Shown one piece after another: positions 9,382-18,941 of a DNA stretch of 64,000 nucleotides (its first letter is position 1; each line of letters opens with the position of its first letter). The notes beneath the pieces are model-generated. The model ran no database searches. It was not told the origin of the DNA and saw nothing but the letters and a program-made list of their open reading frames with translations. Origin of the DNA: PALSA-1003 sp963741315 (GTDB lineage: Bacteria > Pseudomonadota > Gammaproteobacteria > Burkholderiales > Casimicrobiaceae). A program made the translations under genes and the position numbers. The stretch covers positions 1 to 64,000 of the forward strand of contig CAVUHK010000004.1 in the NCBI GenBank assembly GCA_963741315.1, in the 5' to 3' direction.

Positions 9382-11235
9382 ATGATGTCCAACGAATTCG
9401 ACTCCTTAGGAACCACCGAACAGAGCGGAGACGACGATAGCCGTTCCGCGTATCGAATGGTGGGTCGCACCAGACTTCTTTTCTGGGTCGTCGCGCTAGC
9501 CATTGGCTTCATTCAAGCATGGTCGAACCGATTCGCCGTCTCCGAGGATGGATTGGCATACGCGGACATGGGAGACATGTTGTGGCGCGGAGATTTCCAA
9601 AGTGCGGTCAATGCAATCTGGAGTCCCGGATATCCTTTTCTGCTAGGGCTTGCGTTCAAGGTCGTGCAGCCTACACCCTACTTCCAGTCCACGGTCATTC
9701 AACTCGCAAACATGGTCATATTCGCTGGTTCCATGGCGAGTTTCGATTTTTTTCTCCGTCAGCTCTACCGGCTGTATCAAGATCGCTCCATCCTCCGTGA
9801 ATCGACCGAATCGCTGACTATGCCCGGATGGGTATTCTGGGCGATCGGATACATGCTCTTCCTGTGGTCGGCATTGGTGCTAACAAACGTCTCAACGATT
9901 ACGCCGGACATGCTCCTGTCGGTATTCGTGTTCCTGGCCTTCGGATTGCTCGTCCGCATTCGGTTAGGGGATTCGAGCAATGGGGCGTTCGCGTTGCTTG
10001 GTGTCACTCTCGGAGTGGGATACCTCTCAAAGGCTCCGATGTACATCGTCGCTTTCTTTCTCTTAGCGTCGGCCGCTTTGCTGGTCAAAGACTTCCGAAT
10101 TGGATTGCGCCGCGGGCTACTAGCGCTTTCGGTGTTTGCTGTGCTTGCCGCGCCCTGGGTCATTGCAATATCGACGCAGACCGGGAGTCCTACATTTGGC
10201 AAGAGCGGGGCCTATCTCTATGCGCGGGAAGTAAACGATATTGCGATGCCAGTTCATTGGCAGGGGTGGCCGCCAACAGCCGGCACGCCCGAGCATCCCT
10301 CAAGGACGATATTCACGCGCCCGGAGGTATATGAGTTCGGTGCGCCCGTTGGTGGGTCGTACCCACCTTGGCAAGACATCTATTACTGGTACAAAGGCAT
10401 CAATCCACACTTTGATCTCGTAGGTCAGCTTCGGGTGATCCGAAAGAACGCAGGCATGATGTTGCACATTGTTTTGGGAGCGCAAAGCAATGGGCTCCTA
10501 TTCGGTCTGTGTGTGATGTTGGCAATGAGCGGTAGTGCGACATTGTTGAAACGGCGATTGACGACAGGATTGTTCATATTCATTCCGGCGATTGCGGCCC
10601 TTGCAATGTTCTCGTTGATCTTGGTTGGCGGGCGGTACGTCGCTCCGTACCTTGCTGTGATCGGGTCGGCCTTGCTCTTAGCCGTGATATTGCCTAAATC
10701 CGACGTCATGCGAAGATTGCTTCACCGCGTCGCATGGTTGATCATCGTGTTCTGGTGTATCGACATTGTTCTGTCGTACCTTAGCTATACGACGGTACAG
10801 AGAACTGGTGTCTCCGTCTTAAATGCGATCAGAGCTGTAGATCCCAGGGAGTTGAATCCCAACTACGAAGTTGCAGTGGCTCTCAAGGAAAATGGCCTGC
10901 ACGAGGGCGACAAAGTTGCCTACATCGGGGAGTCATTCAATTTTTATTGGGCCAGACTCGCAAAGGTTCAGGTCAACGCGGAGGTGCGGCAGTTTCAGAC
11001 CGAAGGTCCACCTACGTCGTATGCGTCAGATTTTGCTCTCGCCAGGCTACGTAGCGATGAATTGCGTCACGTCGACCATTTCTGGAAGTCAGGACCCTCA
11101 ATACAGAAGGACGTAATGGCGACGTTCAAGAGGGCGGGCTCAAAGGCAGTCGTTACCGATGCAATCCCGATTGGTCAGGATGCCATTGGTTGGATCCCCA
11201 TTCCTCGTACGCGTTACCATATTCACGTATTTTAG
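9382..11235 (+). CDS. GT-C fold polytopic membrane glycosyltransferase-like protein
   Basis: A 617-residue protein with about 11-12 hydrophobic segments and a soluble C-terminal part of some 110 residues. The first periplasmic loop reads VSEDGLAYADMGDMLWRGDF, with acidic residues where PMT/ArnT-type (GT39/GT83) enzymes keep catalytic aspartates, and IWSPGYPFLLGLAF fits the same loop. These enzymes move a sugar from a polyprenyl-phosphate donor to a periplasmic acceptor. Linked to the polyprenyl-P-pentose-type synthase just upstream, it may be the transferase that uses that donor (inference). Two adjacent ATG codons at 9382 and 9385 could both serve as start. Confidence 0.65.
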   Translation: MMSNEFDSLGTTEQSGDDDSRSAYRMVGRTRLLFWVVALAIGFIQAWSNRFAVSEDGLAYADMGDMLWRGDFQSAVNAIWSPGYPFLLGLAFKVVQPTPYFQSTVIQLANMVIFAGSMASFDFFLRQLYRLYQDRSILRESTESLTMPGWVFWAIGYMLFLWSALVLTNVSTITPDMLLSVFVFLAFGLLVRIRLGDSSNGAFALLGVTLGVGYLSKAPMYIVAFFLLASAALLVKDFRIGLRRGLLALSVFAVLAAPWVIAISTQTGSPTFGKSGAYLYAREVNDIAMPVHWQGWPPTAGTPEHPSRTIFTRPEVYEFGAPVGGSYPPWQDIYYWYKGINPHFDLVGQLRVIRKNAGMMLHIVLGAQSNGLLFGLCVMLAMSGSATLLKRRLTTGLFIFIPAIAALAMFSLILVGGRYVAPYLAVIGSALLLAVILPKSDVMRRLLHRVAWLIIVFWCIDIVLSYLSYTTVQRTGVSVLNAIRAVDPRELNPNYEVAVALKENGLHEGDKVAYIGESFNFYWARLAKVQVNAEVRQFQTEGPPTSYASDFALARLRSDELRHVDHFWKSGPSIQKDVMATFKRAGSKAVVTDAIPIGQDAIGWIPIPRTRYHIHVF

Positions 11236-11310
11236 GATCCATAAAGTGTTCAACTTGCGCCCCGCTCTGGCAAGGTGCGACCAAGCAAGCGGCTCTCGAA
11301 CGAAGCTTCC

Positions 11311-12597
11311 TCATTCCAGCGAGACAAGGCCTCGTGCCGCGCACTTTTCGAGATAGGCTTGGGCGGTGGCAGCGTCAAGTCCCACGGATGCAGCAAGGCT
11401 AGCGACGGTCTTCGGGTGCCGCAATGTAGGCAATTCGTCCATGAGCCGCCGCAGGCGCCGGCGCTGCTCATCCGGCACGTCGCCGAACGCAGGCTGCCCG
11501 GGATCGATGTACAGATCGTATCGAGGATTTGACAGGCAAACAGTGCCCTCGAACGTCTTGCGAACCAACGGTGTTGATTCGAGGTCATCTATCGCGCGTT
11601 CGAGCACGGCCACCGCCTCCTCCAGCGAGTGCTCGCTGATGATCGACATGTTGTCCCCGGAACTGTGGTACTCCGGATACGGAAACCGCGACAGTGACGA
11701 CATCGGGATGTTGTATGCCTCCCAGATATACTCGTCATTGAGAATGATCTCGGGGTACGCGGCCACGCGATGCTTCGCGCCGCGAGGCCGCCAGGGCGGC
11801 AGTGATGAGAATGTCGAGCCCGGAGTCCCCTCCTTGGAGCGTTGAAATGCGAGTTCGGTTGAGGACCCAAGCATTTCGAGGAAGACACCCTCGAGAAAAT
11901 TAGCGCGACGGACTTCGGACATGCGCCCCAGGTAGTACTCCGATCCGATGATCCCGGGCACCAGCGCAAGGACGTAGGTGAATCTCGTTTGCCGTCCGCG
12001 CAACCTGCGAAAAAGCTCCATGCCGACGACGCATCCAGCGGCCCCGTCATTCGAGACTCCTGGGTGGTCGAAATTGCCGCCGATGGCAATTGTAGTGTCC
12101 AACCTTCCGGGATGAATGTACTCGAGCACTCGCAACGGCGACGGCGACTCCCGCGTCTCGATGACGACGTCGTAGAGTCCGCTGTCGAGAGCGTCGTAGA
12201 GCCGTTTGGGCACGCAAAAGCCCCAATCCCGCGCCCACGGCCTGTAGGTTTGCCGGAAGTGAAATGGCAGGGCGTCGTCAAAGCGTGCATCAAAATGCAG
12301 GTGATGCTTCAGATCCTCCAGGCTAAGCCGCCCGCGAAAAGGCGCGCTGTAGGCAATGACTGCCAAGGGGTGTGACAGCCCGTCCCAAACCAGTCGCCCA
12401 TCCTTCTCGATCGTGGCCCGCGTCACATCCGACTTGGGCGGAATAACCCAGCCGTTGTGGATCTCGTCCGGTGGGTACTCGAGAACCTTGAACGGAAGCG
12501 CTTGGCGCGCGCGCTCGATAGCAGTTTCATAGCCGGTGGCGCAAGGAAGCCGATTGAGGGGAGTCAAATCCCGCAGCATGTCGATCATGAAGCTCAT
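11311..12597 (-). CDS. DUF4910 / M28-like aminopeptidase-fold protein
   Basis: Zinc-peptidase-like protein of 428 residues from ATG 12597, which overlaps the preceding deacetylase stop as ATGA (an upstream in-frame ATG at 12627 lies inside that gene). Metal-site candidates are GGNFDHPGVSNDGAAG (His and Asp), VPGIIGSEYY (Glu) and PEYHSSGDN (His). The C-terminus, after residue 360, looks like a small winged helix. Members of this family recur in polysaccharide and flagellin-glycosylation loci, but no sugar substrate or amidase activity is established. Coupling to a NodB deacetylase and a PtmA-like SDR suggests the three act on one amino sugar. Confidence 0.75.
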   Translation of the reverse strand: MSFMIDMLRDLTPLNRLPCATGYETAIERARQALPFKVLEYPPDEIHNGWVIPPKSDVTRATIEKDGRLVWDGLSHPLAVIAYSAPFRGRLSLEDLKHHLHFDARFDDALPFHFRQTYRPWARDWGFCVPKRLYDALDSGLYDVVIETRESPSPLRVLEYIHPGRLDTTIAIGGNFDHPGVSNDGAAGCVVGMELFRRLRGRQTRFTYVLALVPGIIGSEYYLGRMSEVRRANFLEGVFLEMLGSSTELAFQRSKEGTPGSTFSSLPPWRPRGAKHRVAAYPEIILNDEYIWEAYNIPMSSLSRFPYPEYHSSGDNMSIISEHSLEEAVAVLERAIDDLESTPLVRKTFEGTVCLSNPRYDLYIDPGQPAFGDVPDEQRRRLRRLMDELPTLRHPKTVASLAASVGLDAATAQAYLEKCAARGLVSLE

Positions 12598-13586
12598 GCC
12601 GCATGCCCCATGGCGGTGCGCGTCCATTCCGATAGGGGCGCCATGCCTTCGTGCGGCAGGTCATTGGTATCCAGCCGCGGCAGCACGAGGCGATCGTTCG
12701 CCTTGAGGTCGGCGATTCCCACCTCGACGCTCAGGCCGGCGCTGCAGCCGTGCGCGCTAAGCACTTCCAGCGTGGTCGCGTCATACCCGCCGTATGGGTA
12801 ACACATGACCCAGCGCTTCATGTCGGGGTCTACCTTGCGGAGGAAGTCCAGGCTGCGGCTGACTTCGAGCTCTTGCGTCTGCCGGTCCACTGCGTTGAGC
12901 CAGACGTGGGAATACCCGTGGCTGCCAATGAACATCCCATGGCGTCGCATGCAGCGCAGTTGGTCCAGGTTCACGTAGAGCTCGCGCGCGAAGGTGCCCT
13001 CGTCTTCTGTCACATACCGGCGAAACAATTCGTCGACAATCTCCGTCCGTGGTGCTTCGGGAAGCAATTTCTGCAGCACACGCTTCACGAACGTGACTTC
13101 CCTGGTGTCGAAGCGGCTGGACTCGTCAAATGCACTCCAGTACTCGGCACCCCGGCGCAGCCGGAATCGCTCGTGGCGCGCATCGATGGCCGCAATGACG
13201 TCCCCGAGCAACGCCTCGGGCCGCGACGCGGAGGCCAGGATGAAATGGATCTTGTTGACGTCGAGCACACGGTCCTCGAGCACGGGGCGAGCCGGTGGAA
13301 AGAAGCTGCCCTGCACGCCGAGTTCGTCGAGGATCGGAAATACGTGGTCGAAGTGATCCGCATAGCCATCATCAAAGGTCAGCAGCGCCGCTCGTGGCGG
13401 AAGCCCGATTCCGCCGTCGGCGAGCGCATCGAGTACCGACTCCATCGTCACAATCTGATAGTGGCGCGTCAAATAGGCGAGCTGACCGCGGAAAGCGTCG
13501 ACCGTGAGACCCTTGATCGCAGGGAACCGTGACCGCGCGAGGTCCCGGACGAAGTGGTACATCAGGATCGTCAAGCCGGAGGACAC
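12594..13586 (-). CDS. NodB-type polysaccharide deacetylase
   Basis: Carbohydrate esterase family 4 protein that would remove N-acetyl groups from a sugar. Start GTG 13586 was chosen because the longer frame runs through the SDR gene and is not protein-like, whereas SSGLTILMYHFVRD is the usual family N-terminus. LLTFDDGYADHF supplies the catalytic Asp pair and IGSHGYSH the HxxxH metal site; MCYPYGGYD is the third motif. Length 330. It starts 11 bases after the SDR stop and overlaps the DUF4910 gene, so the three are probably co-translated. No signal peptide, so a cytoplasmic substrate is likely. Confidence 0.85.
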   Translation of the reverse strand: MSSGLTILMYHFVRDLARSRFPAIKGLTVDAFRGQLAYLTRHYQIVTMESVLDALADGGIGLPPRAALLTFDDGYADHFDHVFPILDELGVQGSFFPPARPVLEDRVLDVNKIHFILASASRPEALLGDVIAAIDARHERFRLRRGAEYWSAFDESSRFDTREVTFVKRVLQKLLPEAPRTEIVDELFRRYVTEDEGTFARELYVNLDQLRCMRRHGMFIGSHGYSHVWLNAVDRQTQELEVSRSLDFLRKVDPDMKRWVMCYPYGGYDATTLEVLSAHGCSAGLSVEVGIADLKANDRLVLPRLDTNDLPHEGMAPLSEWTRTAMGHAA

Positions 13587-13597
13587 GCCGACTTGAC

Positions 13598-14419
13598 CTA
13601 CCAGGCGTTCAGGCCACCGTCCACGACCAGGACGTGTCCGGTGACGTAGCTCGATGCATCCGACGCCAGGTAGACGAGCGCCCCTACCATTTCCTCGCCG
13701 CGGGCCATGCGGCCCATGGGGATCCGCGCTGAGTAGCGCTGCTTGAAGGTGTCGTTCTGGCCGCTCTCCACGCCGCCAGGCACGAGGCAGTTCACGCGGA
13801 TGTTCTTGTCGGCCCAATACGTCGCAAGCCAGCGGGTGAGGCCCACGACCCCGGCCTTCGAAGCGGAGTACACCGCCGGATTGTTGATCTGCATGCCGAG
13901 ATAGTCTGATCCCTCGTATATCCTCTTGTCCGAGCCCATGATGCCGTAAATCGAGGCGGTCTGAATGATGCTGCCGCCGCGGCCTTGCCGCACCATCTGC
14001 TCGCCTACGTGCTTGACGACCAAGTACATGCCGTCAAGGTTGACCGACATGATCTTGCGCCACTCGTCCAGGGAGTATTCCTCGAACGGCGCGAAGAATT
14101 TTGCCAGATCGTTCGACTTCGATGCGGCATTGTTGTGGAGAATGTCGATTCCGCCGAATCTCTCCACCACACGCGTAACGAGAGCGGCCACGCTCGTCTC
14201 ATCTGCGACGTTGCAGCCAATGCCAAGCGCCGACGCTCCCGTTTCACGTGTGATCTCGTCGGCGAATGTCCGAGCCTCTGCCTCGTCGAGATCCGCCACG
14301 ACGACATTGGCACCGAAGTCCGCTAGCCCGCGGCAGAAACGGCGCCCCAGGATGCCGAGCCCACCAGTAACGATGGCAGTACGGCCCTTGAGCTCGAACA
14401 GGTCTCTATACGACGACAT
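13598..14419 (-). CDS. PtmA-like short-chain dehydrogenase
   Basis: Intact SDR of 273 residues. TGGLGILGRRF binds the cofactor, LHNNAAS is the NAG motif, and the catalytic set is serine in QTASIYG and YSASK. The YGIMGSDKRIYEGSDY insertion is typical of PtmA proteins, linked in Campylobacter to legionaminate-type flagellar glycans (family knowledge). The protein ends VVDGGLNAW. A broken homologue is at 2204-3006. It heads a three-gene unit with a NodB deacetylase and a DUF4910 protein. The reaction is not settled for the family; an oxidoreduction on an amino-sugar precursor is likely. Confidence 0.8.
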   Translation of the reverse strand: MSSYRDLFELKGRTAIVTGGLGILGRRFCRGLADFGANVVVADLDEAEARTFADEITRETGASALGIGCNVADETSVAALVTRVVERFGGIDILHNNAASKSNDLAKFFAPFEEYSLDEWRKIMSVNLDGMYLVVKHVGEQMVRQGRGGSIIQTASIYGIMGSDKRIYEGSDYLGMQINNPAVYSASKAGVVGLTRWLATYWADKNIRVNCLVPGGVESGQNDTFKQRYSARIPMGRMARGEEMVGALVYLASDASSYVTGHVLVVDGGLNAW

Positions 14420-14520
14420 TCGTCGCGTAGGTCGCGCGGAACTGGTCGCCTAAGAAACGCTACGACAATGACGTGCGCAGACTGCTATGCATATGAACTT
14501 GATGAGCAGGTATTTGGCCG

Positions 14521-15594
14521 TCATCCAAGAATCTCATCCTTGACGACCTGCAAATACGCCTTACCGAATCGCAGGTCTGGCTCAAGATGATTTCCTTCGG
14601 CCCACTCGTTCCATGACTTAAGGAATATGATTCTTCGTTCTTGTGGAAACTCCTTGACAGACTCAATCGCCTTTTTCACCAGAAGTCGAAATAGTTCCGG
14701 CGTTGAACCATCAAGCACAAAACCATTCTTTCCGCTCCGCGGCGTATTGTCCCAATTTGGCAATATGCACGGATACATTTTGCCGTCCATTTTGTTCTGC
14801 TTGATAGTATCAAATACAAAGTCGTCGTACGAATAAACTACAAGCTTTCGAACTCGCTTGTCGAAAGCGTGTATCAGCTTCTTCACCGGCCGTCGCCACG
14901 GAACATGATTTGGGAAATTTCGCATTGGCGTGGCGCCATCGAACCCATGCATTTGTGGATTCCAGTCATCTTCCCAGGACATTCCGACCAAGTGCAAACC
15001 GCTAAGGCCCGCGGCCACCGCGATTTCTCGCCACAAACTGCTAACTTCCTTGACATCCGGAATATCCATCGGATCGAACACCAATAGCAATGGCTTCCCA
15101 TCAACCTTCAAGTACCTGTGGTCGCGAAATGCCTCTAACAACATTTCAAAATGCGCGCGATGATCTGCTTCGCCGGGATAAGTCTGTTCAATGAGCATTC
15201 GCCCTGGGCACCCGGCCCAAACACCGGTCCATGAGTGATTCGCCCAACAGAGACAGAATGGAAAATCTGGTTTGCCCGATCTAAGCACCTCGGCAAAGGG
15301 TCTTTCTAGCAACCGTCTTCCACCGAACCAATAATAGTAATAGCAAAACGCCTCTATCCCGTATTCACTGGCCATCTGCGCCTGCGCGATCCGAGTCTCG
15401 GGAACGCGCAGATCGTAAAAGCCCAAGTCCGCAGGAATATGTGGTTGATAATGCCCTCGAAACATCGGCTTCGCCTTGGCCGCATTCGTCCATTCAGTAA
15501 ATCCAGTTCCCCACCATTCGTCGTTTTCGGGAATTGGGTAGTACTGAGGTAAGTAGAACGCAATTGCTCTCGCCGCTGGTCTCCTCGAAGACAT
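14521..15594 (-). CDS. WbsX-like GH99-fold glycan protein
   Basis: Protein of 357 residues that starts AIAFYLPQYYPIPENDEWWG, the hallmark of the WbsX / glycosyltransferase-associated family with a GH99-like fold. Further marks are GTGFTEWTNAAKAKP, FCYYYYWFGG, FCLCWANHSWT and KSWNEWAEGNHLEPD. WbsX proteins are common in O-antigen clusters and are annotated either as glycosyltransferases or as GH99-type endo-enzymes; the activity is not settled. Cytoplasmic, no signal peptide. AT-richer than the upstream trio, and separated from it by 100 bases. Confidence 0.8.
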   Translation of the reverse strand: MSSRRPAARAIAFYLPQYYPIPENDEWWGTGFTEWTNAAKAKPMFRGHYQPHIPADLGFYDLRVPETRIAQAQMASEYGIEAFCYYYYWFGGRRLLERPFAEVLRSGKPDFPFCLCWANHSWTGVWAGCPGRMLIEQTYPGEADHRAHFEMLLEAFRDHRYLKVDGKPLLLVFDPMDIPDVKEVSSLWREIAVAAGLSGLHLVGMSWEDDWNPQMHGFDGATPMRNFPNHVPWRRPVKKLIHAFDKRVRKLVVYSYDDFVFDTIKQNKMDGKMYPCILPNWDNTPRSGKNGFVLDGSTPELFRLLVKKAIESVKEFPQERRIIFLKSWNEWAEGNHLEPDLRFGKAYLQVVKDEILG

Positions 15595-15638
15595 ATTTCT
15601 TTCTCTTCCTTCACCAAAAAGAGCTCGGCACCCGTTGG

Positions 15639-16778
15639 TTAAAGCTTTATATACATAAATTGGTCGCTCGCCTTGCGCTCAAAGTATTCATAGATGCTCG
15701 CTACCGCCTTCTGCGCCTTATTCATCTGACTAGGCGAGATGTAAAAGCAGGCTATCTTAATTCTATCGGCGAACATATTTGAGCAGCTCTCAAGCGCGGA
15801 ACAAAAGAATGATGCTATTACCTTCGGTATTTCTTCGCTTACCACAAGTTGATACTCGACAGGCACATCAAACTTCTTGATCTCAAATCCTAGTATGTCG
15901 TGCACGCTTTTTACCATTACTTCCGACTCTCGCGGATGCGGTATGTATTTTATCGCCTCGTCGCCAAAATACGCCTTCACTCGACCCAGGTAGTCCAAAT
16001 AGGTTTCAGCGTCGACGTAGCCGTCATCAACAAGGCACTGGCCGAGAAAATAGATTTCGCCATTCGGTTTTGCGGCAGCCGCCAGGCTCCGCAAGTACCG
16101 ATACTCATTCTTTACGACATGATCGCCGGGCCTTGTATGCAAATCATAGGTCGTAAAAAACGTGACGTTCCTTGCCTCGCTGATATCCCATCTCCAATAT
16201 TTTCTAAGCAGGTGTCTCGCCACGTTACCCACTGGCAAACTAGTGACCCGTGAGTGTCCAAATGAATCATCAACATCGATATTATCAAGAGCTCTTCGTC
16301 GATTATTAACGTCGATTATGTCTGTTCCGTCGTCCAATATGTACAGATTTCTGTGCCTTATCGTGTTGGCGAAATGCCTCATGAAAGGCTTGTGATCCGC
16401 CCAATAGTGTCCCAGGAAGAGGTTGTTGACTTCAACAATTGACTCAGCGATCTTGGCGGCTATCCGCATTCGCTGAAGATTCAAATATCGCGCGTACCAC
16501 CTTCGTGCAAATTCGGCGACGCGCGGTCCGAGTCGCACGTAATTGCACTTGTCAGTGTCAATTGCGAGCCAAACATTGATTACCTTGACCCAATCCTTAC
16601 TATCAATAATCTTCTTGTAAGCGCCTGACAGTTGGCCAGCCTCGTTAACGATTATTAGATGGTTGTTCGACAGGCCCAGGTAGTTTGCCGCCTCTATCGC
16701 GTTCAGCAATTGATACGTCGTATCGACTATGAACAAATTGTCGCAACTGCTAGTTTCAGTCATGCCCGAAGGTCGCAT
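15639..16778 (-). CDS. Bacterial sialyltransferase-like protein (GT52/polysialyltransferase type)
   Basis: A 379-residue cytoplasmic protein whose N-terminus NLFIVDTTYQLLNAIEAAN resembles bacterial sialyltransferases. Three motifs known to bind CMP-sialic acid can be picked out in order: LYILDDGTD (D/E-D/E-G motif, near residue 145), KYIPHPRE (HP motif, near 285) and a serine motif in VIASFFCSALES (near 325). With a nonulosonic-acid operon in the same island, it is a good candidate for the transferase that adds that sugar, using a CMP donor. The link is inference. The start may be the second Met at 16763. Confidence 0.65.
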   Translation of the reverse strand: MRPSGMTETSSCDNLFIVDTTYQLLNAIEAANYLGLSNNHLIIVNEAGQLSGAYKKIIDSKDWVKVINVWLAIDTDKCNYVRLGPRVAEFARRWYARYLNLQRMRIAAKIAESIVEVNNLFLGHYWADHKPFMRHFANTIRHRNLYILDDGTDIIDVNNRRRALDNIDVDDSFGHSRVTSLPVGNVARHLLRKYWRWDISEARNVTFFTTYDLHTRPGDHVVKNEYRYLRSLAAAAKPNGEIYFLGQCLVDDGYVDAETYLDYLGRVKAYFGDEAIKYIPHPRESEVMVKSVHDILGFEIKKFDVPVEYQLVVSEEIPKVIASFFCSALESCSNMFADRIKIACFYISPSQMNKAQKAVASIYEYFERKASDQFMYIKL

Positions 16779-16805
16779 GAAATCGAAGGGTCGCAGGAGC
16801 TGTCG

Positions 16806-18749
16806 TCAGCTTGCGCAATTCGACTTTTGAGAGATGCGCAATGGCGAAACGGATTGTTCCCACCGCAAGGCAGCATCCTGCCTGTAATACTGTGTGCCCG
16901 GACCGCTGACCCGGAACTTTATAACCCTATCCGCGGCGCACCCGTTCAGAAAGTCGACAAGCTCGAACTCATTTGCCGGCAGGTAGTTAAGCATCAGGCC
17001 ATCGGCTGCGAGTTCGAGCGTGACTCGATAGGAGACCTCTCGTCCACTTTCGTATACCGCATCGACATATGCTGGCGGTATGCGAAAGAGAACTTTGCTG
17101 AAGTGACCAAATGGCGACAGCGAGAAATCCATGTGTGCAAACAAGAGGTGGTCCGATGGCGGGATGGCAATCCATTCATCAGGGTGGATCACTTTCTCAG
17201 CGATGACAGTCCGGTCTTCCGGCACTGGGTGGGATCTTTTCTTGAGGAGCACCAAGTTACGCCCAAGCTCCTCCCGATGAATTGCATAGTTCCTCAAAAT
17301 GCTTCGCGTTATCGCCGGTGTGTCGAGTAGAAGATGTCGATTGTCGATCGAAACGAACTCTACGATCAGGAAGTCGGGAGACCTGTTTCCCATGTAGTGT
17401 TGGGCGTTCCACTGATCCAGCAATGGCGTAAAGGAGTTGAAGATTTGAATCGTGGCGTTTGGGACCCATTGTAGGTTGTCTGCAAGGGCATAGCTGAGCT
17501 CCCAAGGGATAACGTCGACAGTTCCATTGGCCTCCCTGATCTCGTCTATCCATGCACTTGGCAATGGCCTCGATGCTAGGTTTTTCGCACCCTCGAGGTC
17601 GAGCCTGGTACGCGTCCTTTCCAATGTGACGGCAGAAGCAATATTCAAGATACCGGTTTTTCCAAGCAGCGTTTGGTAAGCCGGAGGCAAGCGAGACTTT
17701 GGAGCATAGTGCGCGCCGACGGGCGCAGAGAGCGCCAGGACAAGAAGGAAGCTGATCGTCACGGTCTTGAAGTCTTTTCGCGTGGTCATGTTAAGAGCGA
17801 GGAGGCTAATCGCTGCCAATAAGAAGGGAAAAAAATTGCGTTCATGGCCATGTCCCTGGACGAACCCATGTTTGAATGCCAAGAATACCGCCAGCGCAAA
17901 GACTGGAGCAACGTAGCGTAACTTGGATTTCTGCTTGTGAAGCAAGAAAACCGTCCACGCATAAACCGCGACCGCGAGCAGACCCAAGACAAGAAATCGT
18001 CTCTGTCCAAGGAGACTCTGAGCCACGGTGTATCCGTCACTCATGCTGAGCGACCGTTCAATCCAAATGAGGAGATTGTGTACGGATCCAAGATAGACCG
18101 CGGTCAGCAGAGCGATTACGGCGAGATAGGAACCACCGACCACCAGAACAACTTTCCAAGCTTCCCTTTGCTCCGTGAGAATCCAAATCACCGTCGCCGA
18201 TGCAAGAATCGCAGCTCCGGTAATCCCAATACCGAACTTCATGAACAGGATCGACGCGGCCAGAGCCCCGCACAGAGGAGCCGCAATCCACCAAAGCCGC
18301 TTATCCGTCAATGAAACACAGAAGATCAGTGCTTCGACAACAAGCAACTGGTACGAGAATTCAAGGGTAATTACTGCAACAAGGGAAAGTGCGTACCCTA
18401 TGGCAAATACCAAGATCGGCAACGCGTTCTTTGCTCTATGAGCGTAGATGAAGAGACAACTCGCAAAGATACTGTGGATGACAAGTCTAAAAGAGATTGC
18501 ATGGAGAATATTTGATCCAATGTTTAACGGATGAATCAAGTAACCAAGCGGCCCGTAAGGGTGCACGAAATCCTGCCCAAAGACCAAATCGGTCTGAGTC
18601 AGGTAATTCAACGCATGTACCCACGACGCGTCCAGACCGGGCCTGATTGCTTGATAATCACCAGGAAATGTAACTATCAGGAGCCAAAGAACCACCACGT
18701 ATTTCCAGAGTGGGCTCTTTGCGGTAAGTATCTCAGGCATTGAAATCAC
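16806..18749 (-). CDS. Large polytopic membrane protein, GT-C-like
   Basis: A 647-residue protein with about 10-11 membrane spans in the first 370 residues and a soluble C-terminal domain of about 270. The first loop has GLDASWVHALNYLTQTD and FVHPYGPLGYLIHP, a layout like GT-C transferases with an acidic residue after the first span. The C-terminal part (for example TVDVIPWELSYALADNLQWV) resembles the periplasmic domain seen on similar uncharacterised proteins. The start may be GTG 18749 or ATG 18740. No family could be named with certainty; a lipid-linked sugar transferase is the best guess. Confidence 0.5.
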   Translation of the reverse strand: MISMPEILTAKSPLWKYVVVLWLLIVTFPGDYQAIRPGLDASWVHALNYLTQTDLVFGQDFVHPYGPLGYLIHPLNIGSNILHAISFRLVIHSIFASCLFIYAHRAKNALPILVFAIGYALSLVAVITLEFSYQLLVVEALIFCVSLTDKRLWWIAAPLCGALAASILFMKFGIGITGAAILASATVIWILTEQREAWKVVLVVGGSYLAVIALLTAVYLGSVHNLLIWIERSLSMSDGYTVAQSLLGQRRFLVLGLLAVAVYAWTVFLLHKQKSKLRYVAPVFALAVFLAFKHGFVQGHGHERNFFPFLLAAISLLALNMTTRKDFKTVTISFLLVLALSAPVGAHYAPKSRLPPAYQTLLGKTGILNIASAVTLERTRTRLDLEGAKNLASRPLPSAWIDEIREANGTVDVIPWELSYALADNLQWVPNATIQIFNSFTPLLDQWNAQHYMGNRSPDFLIVEFVSIDNRHLLLDTPAITRSILRNYAIHREELGRNLVLLKKRSHPVPEDRTVIAEKVIHPDEWIAIPPSDHLLFAHMDFSLSPFGHFSKVLFRIPPAYVDAVYESGREVSYRVTLELAADGLMLNYLPANEFELVDFLNGCAADRVIKFRVSGPGTQYYRQDAALRWEQSVSPLRISQKSNCAS

Positions 18750-18941
18750 GTTGACCTATGCGAATTTTCATTCCTGAACCGTTGGGCACCGCAATATTGC
18801 TTGGCGTCGCTCGACGCGGACGCATCGCTCACCGCATAGTTGGACGAAATGGCTGTTGTCGATCGGCCAACAATTGCCGAGAATTGACAGAAATGTGGAC
18901 GATGTTGACATGCTGCGCAGAACTTGGAAAGACCAAGAGCA
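18750..18941. promoter_or_regulatory. Divergent intergenic region
   Basis: 192 bases between the divergently oriented membrane protein (-) and MBOAT gene (+). Promoters in both directions must lie here or further inside the genes, but no convincing -35/-10 pair was identified by eye. Confidence 0.35.

Noticed and set aside
12651..13532. A 293-codon plus-strand open frame
   Set aside because: Lies entirely opposite the NodB deacetylase, whose motifs are intact.
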